Source: CAYYGL01 sp964471235
GTDB lineage: Bacteria > Calditrichota > Calditrichia > RBG-13-44-9 > J075
Reading direction: 5' to 3'
DNA: 33,893 bases
Assembly: GCA_964471235.1 (NCBI GenBank)
Contig: CAYYGL010000029.1
Span: 1-33,893, forward strand
The position numbers and the translations under genes are program-made. Below the pieces are notes generated by a model that worked only from the letters and a program-made list of their open reading frames with translations, was not told where the DNA came from and searched no databases. Numbering within the stretch: the first letter of the stretch is position 1; each line of letters opens with the position of its first letter. Shown here in pieces: positions 8,877 to 16,430 of the stretch.

Positions 8877-9797
8877 ATGAAGACGATTCTGATCACCGGT
8901 GCGACCGGGTATATTGGCAGGGCGTTAACACAGCGCCTGATTGATGACGGTTTTCGGGTAATTGCCTTGAGCCGCTCTCCGGAGAATGCCCGTACCATCC
9001 TGCCCGCTTCGGTGAAGTGTTTACCGTGGGATGGCAGCACAGTGGGCGAGTGGGGGAGTGCCATCGAAGAAAGTGATGGGGTGGTTAATCTCGCCGGGGA
9101 AAATATCGGCAATCGGTTATGGTCGGAATCGTTCAAACGGAAAATTCTGGAAAGTAGGCTGAATGCCGGAAAAGCAATTGCCGAAGCGATTCAGAAAGCA
9201 TCTCCCAAACCCGGCTTTCTTTTCCAAGCTTCTGCCATAGGCTATTACGGTTCCCGGGGGGATGAAATACTGGGGGAAGACGCCTCAAAAGGAAGCGGTT
9301 TTATGGCAGATGTGGTTGACCAATGGGAAGCCTCGGTGGCACCGGTAACGGAAAGCGGGGTAAGGGTGGTCTATCTGCGAACCGGCGTGGTTCTGGGAAA
9401 AGGCAGCGGCTTAATCAGTCGGATGCAGTTGCCGTTTAAATTGTTCATCGGCGGACCACCGGGGAGCGGCAGACAGTGGTTCTCCTGGATACATCTGGCG
9501 GATGAAGTGGGCAGCATTCGATATCTGATGGAAATGGAAGCCGCCGGTGGTATTTATAACCTGGTAGCACCCAATCCGCTGCTAATGAGAGAGTTCTGTC
9601 GGTTGTTCGGTCAGGCGCTTCATCGACCTTCCTGGCTTCCGGTGCCTGCTCCGATTTTAAAACAAATCTTTCGAGATTTTGCTGAAGAAGCCATCTTAAG
9701 CAGCCAGCGGGTAATCCCGCAGCGGCTTTTAAAAGCCGGCTATCAATTTCGGTTTCCCCATCTTCCGGAAGCGTTGCAGGAAATTTTTTCCTCGTAA
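8877..9797 (+). CDS. TIGR01777-family NAD-dependent epimerase/sugar-nucleotide-like SDR
   Basis: 306 aa, the usual length for the YfcH/TIGR01777 family of atypical SDR proteins. The Rossmann motif GATGYIGRAL lies at 8-17, and family signatures follow: NLAGENIGNRLWS, ASAIGYYGSRGDE, DVVDQWEAS, LRTGVVLGKGSG, and WIHLADEVG. No enzymatic reaction has been settled for this family. The ATG lies 2 bases after the stop of the flavoprotein gene and has no ribosome binding site of its own beyond the upstream coding sequence, so translation is probably coupled. The pairing suggests related redox or lipid metabolism, but this is inference. Confidence 0.86.
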   Translation: MKTILITGATGYIGRALTQRLIDDGFRVIALSRSPENARTILPASVKCLPWDGSTVGEWGSAIEESDGVVNLAGENIGNRLWSESFKRKILESRLNAGKAIAEAIQKASPKPGFLFQASAIGYYGSRGDEILGEDASKGSGFMADVVDQWEASVAPVTESGVRVVYLRTGVVLGKGSGLISRMQLPFKLFIGGPPGSGRQWFSWIHLADEVGSIRYLMEMEAAGGIYNLVAPNPLLMREFCRLFGQALHRPSWLPVPAPILKQIFRDFAEEAILSSQRVIPQRLLKAGYQFRFPHLPEALQEIFSS

Positions 9798-9937
9798 CGA
9801 GCTATGAGTAAAAATTAAATAGAGAAGTGAGTGGTCACAGGCTCCTTGAAATGTTTCTCCCATCATTTGCTAATCCTAAAGAGATAAATTGTTGTTCCGA
9901 GGAACCTTCATGAAACAAATTGCGAAAGGAAAAAACA

Positions 9938-10936
9938 ATGTCATATAATGTAACCTTAATTCCCGGCGATGGCATCGGTCCGGAGGTTGCTCATGCAGCC
10001 CGGCGGGTTATTGATGCCACCGGCGTGGTCATCGAATGGCACGAGCATCCTGCCGGGATGGAAATGGTCAACCGTGTCGGAACCCCGCTTCCTGAGGAAA
10101 CTTTGGAATCGGTTCAACGGGACCACCTGGCGCTGAAGGGACCGATTGGCACCCCGATTGGCGGTGGTTTTCGCTCCGCCAATGTGGAGCTTCGGAAACG
10201 GTTGGATTTATACGCCAATTTCCGCCCGGCTCGCACCATCAAGGGCATCAAAAGCCGTTATCAGAACGTAGATTTGATAGTTATCCGCGAAAACACCGAA
10301 GGGTTATACAGCGGTCTGGAGCATATTGTGGTTCCGGGAGTGGTGGAGAGTCAGCGGATCATTACCGAGAAAGGATCGGCACGCATTATCGAAGCTGCTT
10401 TTAAAATTGCTACCCGTTATCACCGCAAAAAGGTAACCGTGGTGCATAAAGCCAATATCCTGAAACTGAGTGACGGATTGTTTTTGGAAGTCGCCCGGCA
10501 GGTGGCGCGAAAATACCCGGAGATTGAATATGAAGAAGCGATTGTGGATGCCACAGCGATGAAACTGGTGATGGATCCGTCCCGATTTGATGTGCTGGTG
10601 ATGGAGAACTTATTCGGGGATATTATATCGGATTTAACCAGCGGCTTAATTGGAGGGTTGGGAGTTGCCCCCAGCGCCAACCTGGGAAAACAATATGCGG
10701 TGTTTGAAGCGGTGCATGGCTCTGCCCCGGATATCGCCGGGAAAGGCATTGCCAATCCCACCGCCTTAATTTTAAGCGGCGCCTTGATGTTAGAGCACAT
10801 CGGCGAAGGAGAAGCTGCCGATAGAATCCGGAACGCTGTGAATCGGGTAATCGGGGAGGGGAAGATGGTTACACCGGACCTGGGCGGCGGTGCCAGTACC
10901 GAAGATTATGTAAATGCCCTGATAGCTGTGCTGTAA
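9938..10936 (+). CDS. Isocitrate dehydrogenase, NAD-dependent type (IDH/IPMDH family)
   Basis: 332 aa, beta-decarboxylating dehydrogenase family. The ATG at 9938 (MSYNVTLIPGDGIG) has AAAGGA upstream; a TTG six codons earlier is rejected. Substrate-loop and catalytic motifs are ANFRPARTIKG, VIRENTEGLYSGLEH, TVVHKANILKLSDG, FDVLVMENLFGDIISD and EAVHGSAPDIAGKG. The ENTEGLYSGLEH version and overall length match the NAD-dependent isocitrate dehydrogenases resembling mitochondrial IDH3, rather than LeuB (no leuC/leuD nearby) or the longer NADP-type Icd. It would oxidise isocitrate to 2-oxoglutarate in the TCA cycle. Homoisocitrate dehydrogenase is the main alternative. The gene stands alone. Confidence 0.87.
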   Translation: MSYNVTLIPGDGIGPEVAHAARRVIDATGVVIEWHEHPAGMEMVNRVGTPLPEETLESVQRDHLALKGPIGTPIGGGFRSANVELRKRLDLYANFRPARTIKGIKSRYQNVDLIVIRENTEGLYSGLEHIVVPGVVESQRIITEKGSARIIEAAFKIATRYHRKKVTVVHKANILKLSDGLFLEVARQVARKYPEIEYEEAIVDATAMKLVMDPSRFDVLVMENLFGDIISDLTSGLIGGLGVAPSANLGKQYAVFEAVHGSAPDIAGKGIANPTALILSGALMLEHIGEGEAADRIRNAVNRVIGEGKMVTPDLGGGASTEDYVNALIAVL

Positions 10937-11028
10937 AGTTCCTAAGGTTGGTTAACTCCCAAAAAGCAAGCCTGGCGGATAAACTTCTGGAAAAGCGTAA
11001 GCTGGATAACGAAAAAATTGCGAAATAC

Positions 11029-11057
11029 TTGATAATGAATCATAAATAGTGTATTTT
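11029..11057 (+). promoter_or_regulatory. Candidate sigma-70-type promoter of the PerR-like gene
   Basis: TTGATA (11029-11034, 5 of 6 to consensus), a 17-base spacer, then TATTTT (11052-11057, 4 of 6). It lies about 45 bases upstream of the ATG at 11101. Called by eye; the region is AT-rich, so chance matches are possible. Confidence 0.45.
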
Positions 11058-11064
11058 TCAGAAG

Positions 11065-11088
11065 CAATTATTAAATAACAATAAATTG
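11065..11088 (+). promoter_or_regulatory. Possible PerR/Fur-type operator (imperfect dyad)
   Basis: An AT-rich imperfect palindrome with outer arms CAATTATT and AATAAATTG, placed between the candidate promoter and the start codon. Its arms resemble half-sites of the AT-rich boxes bound by PerR/Fur proteins. Autoregulation is common in this family, so a self-operator is plausible, but the match to the known 7-1-7 consensus is loose. Confidence 0.25.
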
Positions 11089-11100
11089 GGATTAAGAATT

Positions 11101-11568
11101 ATGCTAACCGTGGAACAATTTATCGATGCCTGCCGGGAAAAAGGGTTGAATGTGACGTATCAACGCCTCTTAATTTTTAAGACGTTGATGAAGACCAAAA
11201 CCCATCCCACGGCAGAGAAGATTTACCATGATGTGAAGACCGAGTATCCCTCAATTTCCCTGGCAACCGTCTACAAGACTCTGGAAACACTTGCCGAGCA
11301 TAATCTGATTCAGAAAGTAACGCCTCTGCACGATCTGGCGCGCTATGACGGTGATACGGCACCCCATCACCACCTGGTCTGCCTGGAATGCCGTAAAATT
11401 GTCGATGTGTACGATGATTACCTGAATCAACTGCCATTACCGGAAAATAACCACTTCAGCATCAAAGGCTACCGGATTCAGTTTGAAGGAATTTGTGAAG
11501 AATGCGCCCGAAAAAAAAGTGCTGTGGAAGCGGAAGAACATCAACACTCGTTAGCGAAGAAAGATTGA
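11101..11568 (+). CDS. PerR-like Fur-family transcriptional regulator
   Basis: 155 aa from the ATG at 11101. A winged-helix DNA-binding domain (about 1-78, recognition region ISLATVYKTLETL) is followed by the dimerisation domain. All metal-site residues of Bacillus PerR are present at a constant offset of minus 2: H35, D83, H89, H91 and D102 for the regulatory metal, and C94/C97 plus C132/C135 for the structural zinc. The Asp at the D85-equivalent position (ARYDGD) favours a peroxide sensor over an iron-sensing Fur. It would repress oxidative-stress genes until metal-catalysed His oxidation. Its targets here are unknown; the downstream quinone oxidoreductase is a candidate, although a terminator separates them. 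Confidence 0.88.
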   Translation: MLTVEQFIDACREKGLNVTYQRLLIFKTLMKTKTHPTAEKIYHDVKTEYPSISLATVYKTLETLAEHNLIQKVTPLHDLARYDGDTAPHHHLVCLECRKIVDVYDDYLNQLPLPENNHFSIKGYRIQFEGICEECARKKSAVEAEEHQHSLAKKD

Positions 11569-11610
11569 GGGATTACCCCCTGGCAATGAGTGCAGGTGTT
11601 TTTACACTGT

Positions 11611-11650
11611 AGAGGATGATCGTTACATCAGGTCATCCTCTTTTTATTTT
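11611..11650 (+). terminator. Intrinsic terminator after the PerR-like gene
   Basis: AGAGGATGA (11611-11619) pairs perfectly over 9 bp with TCATCCTCT (11633-11641), followed by TTTTTATTTT. A strong rho-independent terminator 43 bases past the stop codon. Confidence 0.88.
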
Positions 11651-11673
11651 AGCCCATGGAGCGAGCAGAAAGG

Positions 11674-12678
11674 ATGAAAGCGATTTTGGTAAAGAAACCG
11701 GGAGGTGTGGAACAGCTCATGCTGGGTGAATATCCCCTTCCGGAGGTAAAGGAAGATGAACTTTTGGTTCGGGTGAAAGCCACGGCGTTAAACCGTGCAG
11801 ACATCCTGCAGCGGCAGGGAAAATATCCGCCGCCCCCGGGTGCCAGTCCGTTGTTGGGTTTGGAGATGGCGGGGGTGGTGGAAAAGGTTGGGGCACGCTG
11901 CAGCGGCTGGAAAGTGGGGGATCGGGTCTGTGCCTTGCTGCCCGGGGGCGGCTATGCCCAGTACTGCGCAGTACCGGCAAAAATGGCGATCCCCATACCC
12001 GAAAATTTATCTTTTGAAGATGCGGCTGCCATCCCGGAAGTATTTTTAACCGCTTATCAGACCCTTTATTGGCTTGGCGGGCTTAGCCAGGGACAATATG
12101 TGTTGATTCATGCCGGTGCCAGTGGCGTTGGCACCGCTGCCATCCAATTGGTAAAATATGCCGGTGCCGTTCCCATCGTGACCGCCGGTTCTGCCAAAAA
12201 ATTGGATTTCTGTCTGCAATTAGGGGCAAAGGTCGCTATCAATTACAAAGATGGTGAATTTGCCGCCCATGTTATCAAAGCCACTGAAAGGAAGGGGGTT
12301 CAACTAATTCTGGATTGTATCGGGGCGGCATTCTGGGAGCAAAATATCGCCTGCCTGGCTTTTGACGGTAAAATGATTTTGATTGCTGCCATGGGGGGCA
12401 GCGTGGTGGAGAACGTAAGCCTGAGAAAAATCTTGTTAAAACGATTGCAGATCATTGGGTCCACGTTGAGGGCACGGAGCATGGAGTATAAAGTTCGTCT
12501 CACCCAATCGTTTGTACAGAAAGTTCTGCCTGGATTTGAAGACGGCAGTCTCCGGCCGGTAATCGACTCCGTTTTTGACTGGCGGGAAGTGGCAAAAGCG
12601 CATCAGCGCATGGAAGCCAATTTAAATGTGGGGAAAATCATCTTAAGGGTTTCAGAATCGAATGATGGTTTACCATGA
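11674..12678 (+). CDS. NAD(P)H quinone oxidoreductase, PIG3/zinc-free MDR type
   Basis: 334 aa from MKAILVKKPGG at 11674. Another ATG at 11656 would add six residues; neither has an ideally spaced ribosome binding site, and homology favours 11674. It belongs to the medium-chain dehydrogenase/reductase superfamily, quinone oxidoreductase (PIG3-like) group. Visible motifs are ALNRADILQRQGKYPPPPG, LGLEMAGVVE, the quinone-oxidoreductase signature around HAGASGVGTAAIQLVKYAG (about 147-165), and LDCIGAAFWEQN. No zinc ligands are expected or seen. It probably reduces quinones or conjugated carbonyls with NADPH. It overlaps the next gene by 4 bases (ATGA), so they form one operon. Confidence 0.88.
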   Translation: MKAILVKKPGGVEQLMLGEYPLPEVKEDELLVRVKATALNRADILQRQGKYPPPPGASPLLGLEMAGVVEKVGARCSGWKVGDRVCALLPGGGYAQYCAVPAKMAIPIPENLSFEDAAAIPEVFLTAYQTLYWLGGLSQGQYVLIHAGASGVGTAAIQLVKYAGAVPIVTAGSAKKLDFCLQLGAKVAINYKDGEFAAHVIKATERKGVQLILDCIGAAFWEQNIACLAFDGKMILIAAMGGSVVENVSLRKILLKRLQIIGSTLRARSMEYKVRLTQSFVQKVLPGFEDGSLRPVIDSVFDWREVAKAHQRMEANLNVGKIILRVSESNDGLP

Positions 12679-13181
12679 ATAAGACGGCAACCTATTGGAT
12701 TGAACATCTTACATTGACACGACACCCGGAAGGAGGATATTTCCGGGAGATTTACCGATCGCCGGAGGTGATTCCGAAATCGTGCTTACCCAATCGGTTT
12801 GGCGGAGAACGGTCGTTTTGTACATCGATTTATTTTTTGTTAGAGGGAGCGGATTTTTCTGCGTTTCATCGCTTGAATGGTGATGAGTTATGGCATTTTT
12901 ATACCGGGGCGCCGCTTACCATTTACTGCATCCATTCAGACGGGGTGCTGTCCCAAATTTTCCTGGGAGAAGATTTTGAATCCGGGGAATTATTTCAGGC
13001 AGTGGTGCCGGCAGGTGCCTGGTTTGCCGCCCGGGTTAGCCGTGAAGATGCCTTCGCATTGGTGGGGTGCACTGTTGCCCCCGGATTTGATTTTTCGGAT
13101 TTTGAGTTGGGAAAGCGAGGGGAGTTAATTGACCAATTCCCCCAACACCGGGAGTTGATTGAGCAGTTGACCCGTGAATGA
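12675..13181 (+). CDS. Cupin superfamily protein, DUF985 (Cupin_5)
   Basis: 168 aa, single-domain cupin of the DUF985 family. The start overlaps the stop of the quinone oxidoreductase (ATGA), indicating coupled translation. Characteristic stretches are LTRHPEGGYFREIYRS, SIYFLLEGADFSAFHRL, DELWHFYTGAPL, QAVVPAGAWFAA and VGCTVAPGFDF. Family members bind ligands in the barrel, but no agreed enzymatic activity exists, so none is assigned. Pairing with a reductase suggests a role in handling small carbonyl or sugar-like compounds; that is conjecture. Confidence 0.87.
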   Translation: MNKTATYWIEHLTLTRHPEGGYFREIYRSPEVIPKSCLPNRFGGERSFCTSIYFLLEGADFSAFHRLNGDELWHFYTGAPLTIYCIHSDGVLSQIFLGEDFESGELFQAVVPAGAWFAARVSREDAFALVGCTVAPGFDFSDFELGKRGELIDQFPQHRELIEQLTRE

Positions 13182-13332
13182 GATACTAAGGCCTTCAGAA
13201 GTGATATACGAAACTAACATATTAATACAGCTTTAAATTGTTGTTTCTATTGTGATTCTAATACCTTTGGTGTTGAAGATTCTCTCGTTACATGATAAAC
13301 TATAGTCAAGATAACTCCGGTAAGGGTAAACA

Positions 13333-13518
13333 TTATTCTATAGGCGTTTTTTTCTTTCGGATTTTTCGGCGTTTCATCGGCAATACTATGATTTTCCGAT
13401 TACTCTACTTTTCTTGCTCTTTCAGATCTGCAAAAATTGCGTATAAATCAAAATTAAATTGTTGAGCGTGCATTCTCCTAATGCGGTGTATTTCTTCAAC
13501 AATTGGATCTTTCCACAT
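13333..13518 (-). pseudogene. Remnant of small partner protein of a PIN-domain toxin pair
   Basis: Starting one base after the PIN remnant's final stop, the frame opens with MWKDPIVEEIHRIRRMHAQQ and runs 37 codons to a TAG at 13405-13407. The same frame then continues for 23 more sense codons (SNRKIIVLPMKRRKIRKK...) to a TAA at 13333. Small proteins beginning WKDPIVEE, with a basic Pro-containing tail, often follow PIN-domain genes of this kind and are presumed antitoxins. The TAG looks like a nonsense change of a Lys codon. A truncated 37-aa product could still be made. Confidence 0.65.
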
Positions 13519-13519
13519 C

Positions 13520-13992
13520 TTAGCCGTCCATCAATTCATATAGTGTACAAATAATTGGCAAATTATAACCTTCTATATTACAAATCTTGGAAATTCTTTT
13601 TTGAATCATTGCATTTGCCAGATGTTTACAGTTCCAGGTCATAGATAATCCAAGCCATATACTGAACAAATTGCAATATGTAAAGCATCGTCAGCAGCTT
13701 TTCTGGGGAGAGCTTTTGATTTAATTATTTACTCGGCTAAGGTAACAGCTTCTTCTTCGATACTTAAAAGAGGGATATCTTCTACTGCCTGCAAACGTAA
13801 AAGCGCAGCTTCTTTATCTCATTTTTCAATTTCTTTTATAACTAATTGAGAAATATAAACATCAAAAAGCTTTCGTTTTTTTTCTCACCATTCTTGTGTT
13901 ATGCTTTGTTGAGCCGCTCCGATTAGTTCTCTACTTACCTTTGAAGTTAAATAGCTGATAATACTTGTTTCGATATATACTTTTTCTTTCAT
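13520..13992 (-). pseudogene. Decayed VapC-like PIN-domain toxin gene
   Basis: The minus strand from ATG 13992 reads as a PIN-domain ribonuclease if lesions are ignored: MKEKVYIETSIISYLTSKVS at the start, then LFDVYISQLVIKEIEK, AALLRLQAVEDIPLLS, RKAADDALHIAICSVYGLDY and, after a frame change, TWNCKHLANAMIQKRI and NIEGYNLPIICTLYELMDG. The acidic active-site region (E8 in YIETS, DD in AADDALH) is recognisable. Lesions: TGA at codon 36 (13885-13887, expected Trp), a second TGA after IEK, TAA after TLAE (probably Gln), and a one-base deletion after GLDYL. With three stops and a frameshift, no toxin can be made. Its low GC compared with neighbours fits an acquired module. Confidence 0.82.
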
Positions 13993-14035
13993 GGAGTATA
14001 TTAAGCGAAAATATTAAGGAAGTCAATTATCCAGT

Positions 14036-15196
14036 TCAAATCCGCTCAAACGCTCGTTCCAGGTCATCCAGCAAATCATCCACATGTTCTATCCCTACGG
14101 AAATCCGGATGAGACCGTCGCTTAAACCGATTTTCCGTCGTTCTTCAGGCGGTACCGAAGCGTGGGTCATAATCGCCGGCAATTCAATTAATGATTCCAC
14201 ACCACCAAGGCTTTCCGCCACGGCAAAATACTCCAGGCTTTCCACAAACTTTTTGGCATCGGATAAGTCGCCGTTCAGTTCAAAGGAAAGCATGCCTCCA
14301 AAACCGCTCATCTGCCGTTTTGCCAGTTCATGCTGGGGATGACTCTCCAGTCCGGGATAAATCACTTTATTCACCCGGGGGTGGGATTCAAGGTATTTGG
14401 CAATAACCGTTGCATTGTGTTGATGCTCCCGCATTCGCACCGAGAGCGTTTTGGTGCCCCGCAAAATCATAAAACTTTCGAATGGTGACAAGATTGCTCC
14501 GGCAGCATTCTGGGTGAATTTGATCTGTTCGTAAAGCCCGCTATCGTTTAACATCACCGCACCGCCTACCGAGTCACTGTGCCCGTTGATGTATTTGGTG
14601 GTGCTGTGCATAACGATATCCGCTCCCAATGTTAGCGGTTGCTGAAAATAGGGGCTCATAAACGTGTTGTCCACCACTACAAGGCTGTTTCGTTGATGAG
14701 CGATTTCCGAAATAGCATGAATATCGCACAATTTCAGGAGGGGATTGGTGGGCGTTTCCAGCCAGATAAGGCGGGTGTTCTCACGGATTGCCTGTTCCAC
14801 GGCTTCCGGAGAACGGGCATCTACATAAGTGAGATGGATTTGAAATTTCTCCTCGAAGATGCGGGAGAAGAGCCGCCGGGTGCCGCCGTACAAATCGTCA
14901 AATGCCACCACATGATCGCCGGAATTGAGCAGTGACAGAAACAGTGAGGTTTCCGCCGCCAGCCCGGAGGAAAAAACCAGAGCATGTTGGGCACCTTCCA
15001 GAGCGGCAAGACGGGATTGCAATGCCGTTCGGGTTGGATTGTCGGTACGGGAATATTCATAGCCTGCGGTGGGAACATCCACTTCTTTCCGGGCATAGGT
15101 GGATGCCAGATGAATCGGCATTGCCACATCCCCGGTGCCACCTTCTTTTAAATTGGGTTCTTCGCCAATATGGATCGCCCTGGTTTCAAATTTCAT
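14036..15196 (-). CDS. Cystathionine gamma-lyase/gamma-synthase family PLP enzyme
   Basis: 386 aa, Cys/Met metabolism PLP family with all canonical motifs: YEYSRTDNPTR (46-56, cofactor phosphate contact from the adjacent subunit), SSGLAAE (77-83), LYGGTRRLF (102-110), VVVDNTFMSPY (173-183) and PLP lysine K201 (HSTTKYINGHSD). The start has AAGGAG 6-7 bases upstream. It is the second gene of a two-gene operon, 39 bases after the cystathionine beta-synthase-like gene. That order strongly suggests reverse transsulfuration: this enzyme would split cystathionine to cysteine, 2-oxobutyrate and ammonia. Cystathionine gamma-synthase is the alternative from sequence alone. It differs from the paralogue at 6222-7388, which lacks the NPTR motif. 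Confidence 0.9.
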   Translation of the reverse strand: MKFETRAIHIGEEPNLKEGGTGDVAMPIHLASTYARKEVDVPTAGYEYSRTDNPTRTALQSRLAALEGAQHALVFSSGLAAETSLFLSLLNSGDHVVAFDDLYGGTRRLFSRIFEEKFQIHLTYVDARSPEAVEQAIRENTRLIWLETPTNPLLKLCDIHAISEIAHQRNSLVVVDNTFMSPYFQQPLTLGADIVMHSTTKYINGHSDSVGGAVMLNDSGLYEQIKFTQNAAGAILSPFESFMILRGTKTLSVRMREHQHNATVIAKYLESHPRVNKVIYPGLESHPQHELAKRQMSGFGGMLSFELNGDLSDAKKFVESLEYFAVAESLGGVESLIELPAIMTHASVPPEERRKIGLSDGLIRISVGIEHVDDLLDDLERAFERI

Positions 15197-15235
15197 TACG
15201 TTCTCCTTTTGCTCGATGCCCGGTGAATCTGAGGC

Positions 15236-16207
15236 TTAAATAAATTCATTTTCCCGCATCCAATTATCGTTATAGATTTTGCTGAGATAGCGGCTGCCGG
15301 AATCCGGTAAAATCACCACTATATTCTGGTGTTTATCCAATTGTTGGGCGACCTGCAATGCCGTCCAAACAGCACTGCCGCTGGAACCGCCGGCAAAAAT
15401 GCCTTCCTCCCGGCATAATCGCCGCGCCATTAAAAATGAATCTTTGTCATTAACCTGGATGATATCGTCAATAATGTCAAAATCCACTGCCTCCACCAGG
15501 TAGTCTTCTCCAATGCCTTCCACTTTGTATACATGGGGTTCCGGAAGTTTGCCGGTTTTAAAGTAATGATAGAACACCGACCCGACCGGATCCACCGCAA
15601 TGATTTTAATATTCGGATTCTTTTCTTTCAAAAATCTGCCGGCGCCGCTAAGGGTGCCGCCGGTGCCAATACCGGCTACCAGAATATCCACCTTGCCGTC
15701 GGTCTGCTCCCAGATTTCCGGCCCGGTCGTATGGTAGTGAGCGTCGATGTTGCGGGGGTTATTATACTGGTCCGGGTAATAAGCGCCGGGCGTTTCCTCC
15801 GCAATGCGCCGCGCCACGCTGTAGTAGCTTTCCGGTGAATCGGCTGGCACATCGGTTGGGGTCACAATGACTTCCGCCCCAAAAGCTTTCATCAGGTTCT
15901 TTTTTTCATCGCTCATCTTGTCCGGCATGGTGATGATGCATTTATAGCCTTTCACGGCGGCAATCATGGCTAAGGCAGCCCCGGTATTGCCGCTGGAGTT
16001 CTCCACAATCACCCCGCCGGGCTTCAGCAACCCCTTTTTCTCTGCATCTTCTATGATGAACAATGCCATCCGGTCTTTAATACTCCCGGCAGGATTAACA
16101 TATTCCAATTTTGCCAGAATGGTGGCGTTGGTGCCGGCCGGAATCTTATTTAATTTTACCAGCGGGGTGTTCCCGATGGCTTCCAGAACATTTTTAGCGA
16201 TTTGCAT
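15236..16207 (-). CDS. Cystathionine beta-synthase-like / cysteine synthase family PLP enzyme
   Basis: 323 aa, beta-family PLP enzyme. PLP lysine K44 (NPAGSIKDR), substrate loop ENSSGNTGAAL, phosphate cup GTGGTLSGAG and the late GGSSGSAVW are all present. The C-terminal ILPDSGSRYLSKIYNDNWM resembles cystathionine beta-synthases more than CysK, although no CBS (Bateman) regulatory domains are attached, so the size is that of a bacterial catalytic-core enzyme. It would join serine and homocysteine to cystathionine; the gamma-lyase-like gene follows directly. The start is ambiguous: ATG 16207 and in-frame ATG 16243 each have AGGAG exactly 5 bases upstream. Homology favours 16207 (MQIAKNVLEAIGNTPLVKL); 16243 would add 12 residues. 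Confidence 0.88.
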   Translation of the reverse strand: MQIAKNVLEAIGNTPLVKLNKIPAGTNATILAKLEYVNPAGSIKDRMALFIIEDAEKKGLLKPGGVIVENSSGNTGAALAMIAAVKGYKCIITMPDKMSDEKKNLMKAFGAEVIVTPTDVPADSPESYYSVARRIAEETPGAYYPDQYNNPRNIDAHYHTTGPEIWEQTDGKVDILVAGIGTGGTLSGAGRFLKEKNPNIKIIAVDPVGSVFYHYFKTGKLPEPHVYKVEGIGEDYLVEAVDFDIIDDIIQVNDKDSFLMARRLCREEGIFAGGSSGSAVWTALQVAQQLDKHQNIVVILPDSGSRYLSKIYNDNWMRENEFI

Positions 16208-16248
16208 GGTCACTCCTGATGATTTTAATTCTGCCCGTTTCATTACCG

Positions 16249-16282
16249 CTCCTATCCGGTAACAGAACATATCCGATAGGAG
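16249..16282 (-). promoter_or_regulatory. Hairpin that sequesters the first ribosome binding site of the transsulfuration operon
   Basis: On the transcript, CTCCTATCGG (from 16282) pairs with CCGGATAGGAG (ending at 16249), a 10-bp stem with one bulged G and a 13-base loop. The 3' arm contains the AGGAG that serves ATG 16243, so folding would block that start while leaving the second AGGAG/ATG at 16207 exposed. The CTCCT arm could equally pair with the second AGGAG. Suggests translational control; the trigger is unknown. No known riboswitch consensus (for example SAM-I) is seen. Confidence 0.5.
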
Positions 16283-16381
16283 AATACTCAGCATCAAACA
16301 TTGCCAATGCAGTTAGGTGAATGACAAATTTTCACGCTGAGACGTTTTGCACCTCACCGTATTTACCGTAAAATGCATGCT

Positions 16382-16410
16382 ATCATACCAAATAGATATA
16401 GTCAATGCAA
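16382..16410 (-). promoter_or_regulatory. Candidate promoter of the transsulfuration operon
   Basis: On the minus strand TTGCAT (16410-16405) and TATGAT (16387-16382, 5 of 6 to consensus) are separated by exactly 17 bases. The -35 box matches only 3 of 6. Starting near 16375, the transcript would have a leader of about 130-170 bases, long enough to hold the hairpin at 16249-16282. Confidence 0.4.
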
Positions 16411-16430
16411 GCGGATTTTCGGTCTTGTCT

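Noticed and set aside
13885..13887. In-frame TGA in the PIN gene as a recoded Trp or selenocysteine codon
   Set aside because: The same gene also has a second TGA at a non-Trp position, a TAA and a frameshift, and normal genes in the window use TGA as stop; decay explains all lesions.
16194..16301. 35-codon out-of-frame upstream reading frame overlapping the CBS-like start (MFDAEYSPIGYVLLPDRSGN...)
   Set aside because: No ribosome binding site and no run of Cys or Met codons that would suggest a leader peptide; kept only as a possibility for the leader hairpin finding.
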